A DNA stretch of 7,486 bases. Source: Deltaproteobacteria bacterium. Its GTDB lineage: Bacteria > Desulfobacterota > Desulfobacteria > Desulfobacterales > SURF-15. The translations under genes and the position numbers were made by a program. The stretch covers positions 1 through 7,486 of the forward strand of contig JAHEHB010000032.1 of the NCBI GenBank assembly GCA_024644775.1, written 5' to 3'. Under the pieces are notes generated by a model. That model was not told the DNA's origin. It ran no database searches and worked only from the letters and a program-made list of their open reading frames with translations. Every line of letters begins with the position of its first letter. Position 1 is the first letter of the stretch. Below, piece by piece: positions 1 through 7,486 of this stretch.

Positions 1-1854
1 GGCGCACGTTATCGCAAACGTAGAAAAACCAACGCTGATTATTGCACCGAACAAAACCCTCGCAGCACAACTCTATAACGAATTCAAATACTTCTTTCCT
101 GAAAACGCAGTCGAATATTTTGTAAGCTACTATGATTATTATCAACCCGAAGCCTATATTCCTTCCTCCGACACCTATATTGCAAAGGACTCTTCTATTA
201 ATGAGATGATTGACAAAATGAGACACTCTGCAACACGGTCGGTACTTTCAAGAAAAGATGTCATTGTGGTCGCCAGCGTATCATGTATATTCGGGTTGGG
301 CGCACCTGAAGATTATCTATCCATGCGGGTGGAACTTGAGACTCCCATGGAACTCGTTCGTGATCGACTGCTCTTTGACCTTGTCTCCATGCATTACGAA
401 AGGAATGATTATGATTTTCACCGGGGCGTATTTCGGGTTAGGGGCGATCGCGTGGAGATATTTCCCGCCTATGAAGAAGAAAAAGCGGTACGGATCGAAT
501 TCTTTGGTGATGAAGTGGATTCGATTTCAGAAATTGACCCGCTAAAAGGTATCATAAAAAAGCAGTTAAAACGTGTCACGATCTACCCGGCCAGTCATTA
601 TGTCACTCAAAGAACAACGCGGAAAAGAGCCGTTGAAACGATTAAACAGGAATTAACTGAGCGGATTGATTATTTCAGATCGGAAACGAAACTCATCGAA
701 GCGCAGCGAATTGAGGAAAGAACGCTCTTTGATATGGAAATGATGCAAGAAATCGGTTACTGCCACGGCATAGAGAATTACTCTCGACATTTGACGGGGA
801 GGGTGCCGGGGGAGCCGCCTCCTGTTCTTTTAAATTATTTTCCGGACGATTACCTGTTATTTATTGACGAAAGTCACCTAACGATCCCGCAGCTCAACGG
901 TATGTACAAAGGGGACCGATCCCGAAAAGAAACGTTGGTGGAATTCGGTTTTCGATTACCATCGGCTTTGGACAACCGTCCCCTGAAATTCAGTGAGTTC
1001 AATAAAGAAATTTCACAAATCATCTATGTTTCAGCGACCCCTTCAGAATATGAACGCGAGCGGGCAAAGGGGGCGATCGTGGCACAGATCGTTAGACCGA
1101 CCGGTCTGATTGATCCGATGATCGATGTGAGAAACGCTGAAAACCAGGTGGACGATCTTTATGAAGAGATTCGAATCCGCGAGAAAAGGGAAGAGCGGGT
1201 GCTGGTTACAACCCTCACCAAACGAATGGCCGAGGATCTTACGGAGTATTATGCGGATTTGGGCGTGAAGGTTCGATATCTGCATGCTGACATCAACACT
1301 TTAGAACGGATGGATATCATACGGGATCTGAGAAAAGGTACCTTTGACGTGCTTATCGGCATAAACCTTCTGAGAGAAGGGCTCGATATACCGGAAGTGT
1401 CTTTGGTAGCAATTCTCGATGCAGACAAAGAGGGGTTCTTGCGGTCAACCCGGTCATTGATACAAACCTTCGGCCGGGCTGCCAGGAACGTAGGAGGAAA
1501 AATTATCATGTACGGGGACACGATCACGGTGTCCATGAAACGGGCCATTGATGAAACGGAGCGAAGGAGAATCATTCAACAGGATTACAATGATCGGCAC
1601 AACATCACACCGGTAAGCATTCAGAAAGACATTACACCGATATTTGAGGAATATTATGAAACTCAAGAAACACTTGCCAATACAATATCAGAAACAACTT
1701 CCAAGTATGAATCCCTCGATTTAGATACGATCGACGATATTATCGGCGGATTGGAAAAAGACATGCAAGTGGCTGCGAAAGGCCTTGAATTCGAGAAAGC
1801 GGCGGCACTTCGAGATCAAATCGAGACGCTAAAGAAACGAGCCGTATTTGAATT

Positions 1855-1858
<4 letters not shown>
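1..1858 (+). CDS. uvrB: UvrABC system protein B (excinuclease helicase-like subunit), 5'-truncated by the window edge
   Basis: Damage-verifying subunit of cytoplasmic nucleotide excision repair. UvrA loads it on DNA, it inserts a beta-hairpin between the strands, and it recruits UvrC. The first complete codon begins at base 2, and 618 residues are visible. By alignment to the remembered E. coli protein, visible residue 1 corresponds to about residue 50, so the full protein would be near 667 residues (family about 670) and Walker A lies just outside the window. Seen here, in visible numbering: the APNKTLAAQ block (15-23); the tyrosine-rich hairpin base [10 protein letters not shown] (43-52); Walker B/DEAD-like DESH (289-292); SATP (344-347); motif [10 protein letters not shown] (458-466); motif [11 protein letters not shown] (488-496), where most relatives have I instead of F; and a C-terminal UVR domain (about 583-618) that docks on UvrC. 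The stop TGA overlaps the uvrC start as ATGA, so the pair is probably one operon with coupled translation. The reading frame is intact. Identification is near certain. Confidence 0.98.
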
Positions 1859-4626
<2,768 letters not shown>

Positions 4627-4750
4627 TTATATTCAATAAAGACCTGTTTTGTTTGTCGCTACAATCGTAACCAAAGCGTCGTCAGAATAGAATGGAGACT
4701 CAAAGAATAACAACCTGAATTCATCCATATCCGATTCGACAACAAAATCG

Positions 4751-4778
4751 TTTCTAACAGAGTTGCGAGGATTGTCAA
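4751..4778 (-). promoter_or_regulatory. Candidate sigma-70-type promoter for mdh
   Basis: On the minus strand a perfect -35 TTGACA (4778-4773) is followed after 16 nt by TAGAAA (4756-4751), which matches 4 of 6 bases of TATAAT. Transcription would start near 4744 and give a leader of roughly 145 nt before mdh. A second, poorer possibility is TATAAA on the minus strand at 4631-4626 with no good -35. No experimental evidence is available, so this is a pattern match only. Confidence 0.45.
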
Positions 4779-4801
4779 TACCTTTGTATCCCCCTTATAT
4801 G
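4772..4801 (+). promoter_or_regulatory. Weak candidate promoter for purC
   Basis: TTGTCA (4772-4777) followed after 18 nt by TATATG (4796-4801) on the plus strand. Its -35 box physically overlaps that of the opposing mdh candidate. An alternative -35, TTGACA at 4802-4807, has no good -10 at normal spacing: TAGGTA at 17 nt is poor, and TAGAAT lies 21 nt away. One of these probably drives purC and the coupled ParB-like gene, but the sequence does not decide which. Confidence 0.3.
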
Positions 4802-4904
4802 TTGACATCCTGCAGGCAAAAAGATAGGTAGAATGACTTCGCATTTTATCGATATGACATTACCAAACATTAAAGCGCCTGACGACATTTTAAGCTGACG
4901 CACA

Positions 4905-4910
4905 AAGGAG
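4905..4910 (+). promoter_or_regulatory. Ribosome binding site of purC
   Basis: AAGGAG (within AAAGGAG) lies 9 nt upstream of the ATG at 4920. It supports this start, and a residue-1 start also gives the expected spacing to the family motif GKVRDIYD. Confidence 0.8.
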
Positions 4911-4919
4911 AAAGAAATT

Positions 4920-5816
4920 ATGGAGCCAGCGACTTATGAAACCGATTTTCCGAAACTAAATTTGTTGAAGAAGGGAAAAGTTAGAGACATTTATGACCTT
5001 GGGGAATATTTATTAATGGTGGCCACCGATCGAATTTCTGCGTTTGATGTGGTGATGGCCGATCCCATTCCCGGAAAGGGGAAAATATTAACCCAGATTT
5101 CCCTATTTTGGTTTGACGTGATGAAGCCTTTGGCCCCGAATCATTTGATTACCAGCAATGTCGAGGAATATCCTGAAAACTGCAAACCCTATTCGGAAGT
5201 GCTCCAGGGCAGAAGTATGTTAGTCAAAAAAGCAGAACCACTGCCCATCGAATGTATCGTACGCGGATATCTTTCAGGATCCGGTTGGAAATCGTATCGG
5301 GAAACAAAAACCGTGTGCGGAATCGCACTACCGGAAGGACTCAAAGAATCCGAAAAATTGCCCGAACCTCTGTTCACGCCGTCAACCAAAGCGGAGATTG
5401 GCGAGCATGATATGAATATTGATTTTAAAGAGGCTGCGACCCAAATCGGAAAACCGTTAGCTGAAAAAGTAAGGGAATTGAGTCTATCCATTTATAAAAA
5501 TGGAGCCGATATCGCTAAAGAAATGGGCATTATCATCGCGGATACCAAATTTGAATTTGGCCGATATAAAGACGACATCCTTCTCATTGATGAGGTGTTA
5601 ACACCTGATTCTTCGCGGTTTTGGCCAAAGTCTACTTACCAACCCGGAAAATCCCAAGAAAGCTTCGATAAACAATATCTAAGAGACTACCTGGATTCAC
5701 TCGATTGGGACAAAAAGCCACCGGCACCCAAGCTTCCAGCAGATGTGATAGAAAATACGAGACAAAAATATTTGGAAGCATTGAATATTCTTTCTGCAAC
5801 ATCCCATGCGATTTAA
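4920..5816 (+). CDS. purC: Phosphoribosylaminoimidazole-succinocarboxamide synthase (SAICAR synthetase)
   Basis: Purine synthesis enzyme that ligates aspartate to CAIR with ATP to make SAICAR in the cytoplasm. It has 298 residues, the long form known from yeast Ade1 (about 306) rather than the short E. coli form (237). Seen: nucleotide-binding start KGKVRDIYD (18-26); DRISAFD (37-43); signature-1 region [16 protein letters not shown] (108-123), with Ser119 where many relatives have Thr or Ala; [12 protein letters not shown] (153-164); signature-2 region IADTKFEFG (206-214); and [12 protein letters not shown] (224-235). A C-terminal extension (about 245-298) contains the [13 protein letters not shown] segment usual in the long form. 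It is preceded by a good ribosome binding site and a 320-bp gap shared with divergent mdh. Its last 11 bp overlap the next gene, so the two are probably co-transcribed. No other pur gene is in the window. Intact, and identification is very secure. Confidence 0.97.
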   Translation: MEPATYETDFPKLNLLKKGKVRDIYDLGEYLLMVATDRISAFDVVMADPIPGKGKILTQISLFWFDVMKPLAPNHLITSNVEEYPENCKPYSEVLQGRSMLVKKAEPLPIECIVRGYLSGSGWKSYRETKTVCGIALPEGLKESEKLPEPLFTPSTKAEIGEHDMNIDFKEAATQIGKPLAEKVRELSLSIYKNGADIAKEMGIIIADTKFEFGRYKDDILLIDEVLTPDSSRFWPKSTYQPGKSQESFDKQYLRDYLDSLDWDKKPPAPKLPADVIENTRQKYLEALNILSATSHAI

Positions 5817-6774
5817 ACTTGATACCATCCCCATAGGCGATATCGATCTCGATGATGAAACCTATCGGATTACGACGGATACAGCCATTGATGCGATGAA
5901 AACTTCCATCGAGAGTATCGGTCTCATTAACCCTCCCATAGTGCTTAAGGTCAATTCAAATTCTATCGTTCTTTCCGGTTTTCGTCGAATTGAAGCCTGT
6001 CGAAATCTCGGTTGGGGTAAAATCAGCGCGAGAATTTTGGATTTCGACAGTTCGTTGTTGGCGCGAATAAAACTTGCCATCAGCGAAAATTCGCTTCAAC
6101 GCCCCTTAAATTTAGTCGAAAAATCTCGGGCCTTACAGTTGCTCTTTGAAGTGTTAAGTGATGACAAACAGGTCACCAAAGAAGCCTTAGCGTTGGGGTT
6201 GTCTGTAGCCCCTGTGTTAGTGGCTAAACTTAAGGGGCTTTGTCGCTATCCCAAAACCCTTCAAGCCGCTGTGACTTCCGGTGCCATACCGTTTAAAATC
6301 GCGTGTGAACTCGCTCGCATGGAACCGCATGTCCAACATTGTTTGACAAAACTATTTTGTGAACTAAAGATCGGATTAAATAAACAGCGTGAAATCCTTA
6401 CCTTAATGACGGAGATCGGGCATCGGGAACACCTTTCCCCAGCTGAGATCATAAACGACACAAAATGGGTGGAAATTTTACGGGATAACGACATTGACAA
6501 GACACAAAAACAACAGAAAATCCGACAATACTTGAAACAACGACGATTCCCGGTCCTAACACAGGCCGAAACAATGTTTAAATTGCACAGAAAAAAGCTG
6601 AAATTAGGAAATCACATCGATTTGCTTCCACCCCCTTATTTTGAAGGAAACACCTATACCTTTTCGATTCGTTTCAGAACCGTTTCAGAACTTAATGATC
6701 GACTTAGGGTGTTAAAAAAGAACCTGGATAACCCCAGCCTAAAAAAAACACTCCAACAACAAGCATCATCTTAA
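5806..6774 (+). CDS. ParB-like (ParB/Srx-fold) protein of unknown role, no ParA partner nearby
   Basis: 322 residues. Residues 6-80 match the N-terminal domain of ParB/RepB/Spo0J proteins: an IPIGDID opening, [12 protein letters not shown] (37-48), and the phosphate-binding box [14 protein letters not shown] (57-70; classical ParB has GERR). Next comes the second box, [17 protein letters not shown] (93-109). Aligned without gaps to the classical ENLQREDLNP box, the arginine falls one place late (Arg99). Residues 121-175 resemble the ParB helix-turn-helix region ([10 protein letters not shown] then VAKLKGL). The remainder (about 210-322), including [13 protein letters not shown] and [13 protein letters not shown] do not recognise and it is not an obvious ParB dimerisation domain. 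Known ParB proteins bind CTP and centromere DNA, and other members of the fold are nucleases or transcription regulators, so the function here is open. The ATG overlaps purC by 11 bp, there is no clear Shine-Dalgarno sequence, and translation is probably coupled. It contains an 11-bp tandem repeat at 6670-6691 and an A8 tract at 6741-6748. Confidence 0.85.
   Translation: MRFKLDTIPIGDIDLDDETYRITTDTAIDAMKTSIESIGLINPPIVLKVNSNSIVLSGFRRIEACRNLGWGKISARILDFDSSLLARIKLAISENSLQRPLNLVEKSRALQLLFEVLSDDKQVTKEALALGLSVAPVLVAKLKGLCRYPKTLQAAVTSGAIPFKIACELARMEPHVQHCLTKLFCELKIGLNKQREILTLMTEIGHREHLSPAEIINDTKWVEILRDNDIDKTQKQQKIRQYLKQRRFPVLTQAETMFKLHRKKLKLGNHIDLLPPPYFEGNTYTFSIRFRTVSELNDRLRVLKKNLDNPSLKKTLQQQASS
6670..6691 (+). 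repeat. Perfect 11-bp tandem duplication inside the ParB-like gene
   Basis: CGTTTCAGAAC occurs twice with no spacer (6670-6680 and 6681-6691). As 11 is not a multiple of three, the copies are read in different frames, as RFRT and then VSEL (residues 289-296). With one copy removed the reading becomes CGT TTC AGA ACT TAA, an immediate stop that would end the protein 30 residues early. Confidence 0.9.
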
Positions 6775-6919
6775 TTTTCTTGACAACCTTTGAATATCAA
6801 TTGTATCTCCTTCTAGAAATTAACAGCGTATTACCTGAACTCTTGTTAGAGCTTCAGAAACATGCCAACCAATCCCTGGAGGCCATCGCAACCATTTTTT
6901 CAGAAAGGAGAATCAGAAA
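6775..6919 (+). other. Short intergenic leader between the ParB-like gene and acs
   Basis: 145 bp. It starts with TTGACA at 6780-6785, followed 18 nt later by TATCTC (6804-6809), a weak candidate promoter for acs. A small imperfect hairpin with CTCT/AGAG arms (6840-6851) has no following T-run, so it is not a convincing terminator. Six T (6895-6900) precede the ribosome binding site without a stem. Whether acs has its own promoter or is read through from purC cannot be settled. Confidence 0.4.
6904..6910 (+). promoter_or_regulatory. Ribosome binding site of acs
   Basis: AAAGGAG lies 9 nt upstream of the ATG at 6920, the same core and spacing as at purC. It decides the acs start, as no earlier in-frame family sequence is expected. 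Confidence 0.85.
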
Positions 6920-7486
6920 ATGGGTGTACATCAAAAAGATGGAAAATTCTATCCTGACAAAGCGTTCTCAGACAAAGCATGGATCAAAGGAATCGACCAG
7001 TATCGAAAGCTCTATCAAAGATCGGTGGAGCAGACTGAAGATTTTTGGAATGAAATCTCGCAAGAATTGATTTGGTTCAAAAACCCAGAGAAAATCCTTG
7101 AATACAATTTCGATATTCGAAAGGGTCGGGTTTTTCATGAATGGTTCAAAGGCGGTTATACAAATGTTTCTTTTAACTGTCTGGACCGACACCTGGATAC
7201 GCCAATTCGAAACAAAGCAGCTATTATCTGGCAAGGAGAGCCGGATGAAGATACCAAAATTTTGACCTATCTCACGCTGCATAGAGAAGTATGTCGATTT
7301 GCAAATGTGCTAAAGAAAAAAGGTCTTAAAAAGGGCGATCGTGTTACGATTTATCTTCCCATGGTTTGGCAATTACCGGTTGCAATGCTTGCATGCGCTC
7401 GATTGGGATTGCCCCACAGTGTCGTCTTCGGCGGATTTTCCGCAGAAGCGCTGATGCACCGAATACAGGAAAGTGAGTCCAAACTC
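6920..7486 (+). CDS. acs: Acetyl-CoA synthetase, AMP-forming, 3'-truncated by the window edge
   Basis: Activates acetate with ATP and CoA through acetyl-AMP, feeding acetyl-CoA metabolism in the cytoplasm. 189 residues are visible, under a third of the usual 640-660. Seen: the N-terminal cap domain of the acetyl-CoA synthetase family (about 20-85, with HEWFKGG at 73-79); the very characteristic TNVSFNCLDRHL (81-92), which separates acetyl- and propionyl-CoA synthetases from other adenylate-forming enzymes; AAIIWQGEPDEDTKILTY (100-117); HREVCRFANVLK (121-132); KKGDRVTIYLPM (137-148); and MLACARLG with HSVVFGGFSAEAL (156-178). The ATP P-loop-like motif, the acetate pocket and the acetylatable C-terminal lysine region lie beyond the window, so substrate choice (acetate or propionate) cannot be checked. 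The start is fixed by a strong ribosome binding site 9 nt upstream. It follows the ParB-like gene on the same strand after 145 bp. Confidence 0.93.
   Translation, partial: MGVHQKDGKFYPDKAFSDKAWIKGIDQYRKLYQRSVEQTEDFWNEISQELIWFKNPEKILEYNFDIRKGRVFHEWFKGGYTNVSFNCLDRHLDTPIRNKAAIIWQGEPDEDTKILTYLTLHREVCRFANVLKKKGLKKGDRVTIYLPMVWQLPVAMLACARLGLPHSVVFGGFSAEALMHRIQESESKL

Noticed and set aside
1249..1575. 108-codon minus-strand open frame inside uvrB
   Set aside because: Antisense shadow of a strongly conserved coding region, with no family resemblance and no start signals.
4802..4834. TTGACA (4802-4807) with TAGAAT (4829-4834) as the main purC promoter
   Set aside because: Both boxes are good, but the 21-nt spacing is outside the normal 16-18. 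Kept only as an alternative under the weaker candidate.
4659..4844. 61-codon minus-strand open frame in the mdh/purC gap
   Set aside because: No ribosome binding site in front of its ATG, no recognisable sequence, and it covers the likely promoter region. Most likely chance.
5189..5491. 100-codon minus-strand open frame inside purC
   Set aside because: Antisense shadow of conserved purC motifs. No independent support.
6837..6855. Hairpin GAA-CTCT-TGTT-AGAG-C-TTC after the ParB-like gene as a terminator
   Set aside because: Short stem with a bulge, no GC-rich core and no T-tract directly after it.
6780..7070. 96-codon plus-strand open frame starting TTG between the ParB-like gene and acs
   Set aside because: Rare start codon with no Shine-Dalgarno sequence, and its second half overlaps the well-supported acs gene in another frame. 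The leucine-rich first part (LYLLLEINSVLPELLLELQ) is mildly suggestive of a small helical protein, but not enough to call.

Overview
The window looks like ordinary chromosome from a Gram-negative, anaerobe-like bacterium. The best guess is Desulfobacterota (the former Deltaproteobacteria), perhaps a sulfate reducer. This is inferred from the overall look of UvrB/UvrC, from a lactate-dehydrogenase-like malate dehydrogenase of about 310 residues, from the AMP-forming acetyl-CoA synthetase and from the gene mixture. No ribosomal RNA or other decisive marker is present, so the taxon is a judgement and not a measurement. Base composition is moderate to slightly AT-rich by eye, and I see no abrupt change along the window. 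I found no transposase, integrase, tRNA, rRNA or CRISPR array.

Layout. Bases 1-3678 (+) hold two nucleotide excision repair genes: the 3' nine-tenths of uvrB (its start and Walker A lie upstream of the window) and complete uvrC, joined by an ATGA stop/start overlap. Bases 3667-4599 (-) hold a complete malate dehydrogenase gene (mdh) whose 3' end overlaps the uvrC 3' end by 12 bp, so the two transcripts converge with no spacer. Bases 4600-4919 are a 320-bp divergent intergenic region with candidate promoters for mdh (-) and purC (+). Bases 4920-6774 (+) hold purC (SAICAR synthetase, purine synthesis) followed, with an 11-bp overlap, by a ParB-like protein with no parA beside it. After a 145-bp gap, a good ribosome binding site at 6904-6910 starts acs (acetyl-CoA synthetase), which runs off the right edge.

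How the genes fit together. UvrB and UvrC act in one pathway: UvrB verifies damage and recruits UvrC, which makes both incisions. Both carry the small UVR coiled-coil domain through which they dock. Malate dehydrogenase and acetyl-CoA synthetase both serve central carbon and acetyl-CoA metabolism but are on opposite strands and not co-transcribed. PurC is a stand-alone purine gene here. The most curious item is the ParB-like protein. Its N-terminal half has the ParB/Srx-type nucleotide-binding motifs, with the arginine of the ENxxR box apparently displaced by one residue. Its C-terminal third does not look like a ParB dimerisation domain that I recognise, and it contains a perfect 11-bp tandem repeat whose loss would truncate the protein at once. 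Most of the window is otherwise conserved housekeeping sequence, and I do not see a convincing new multi-gene system.
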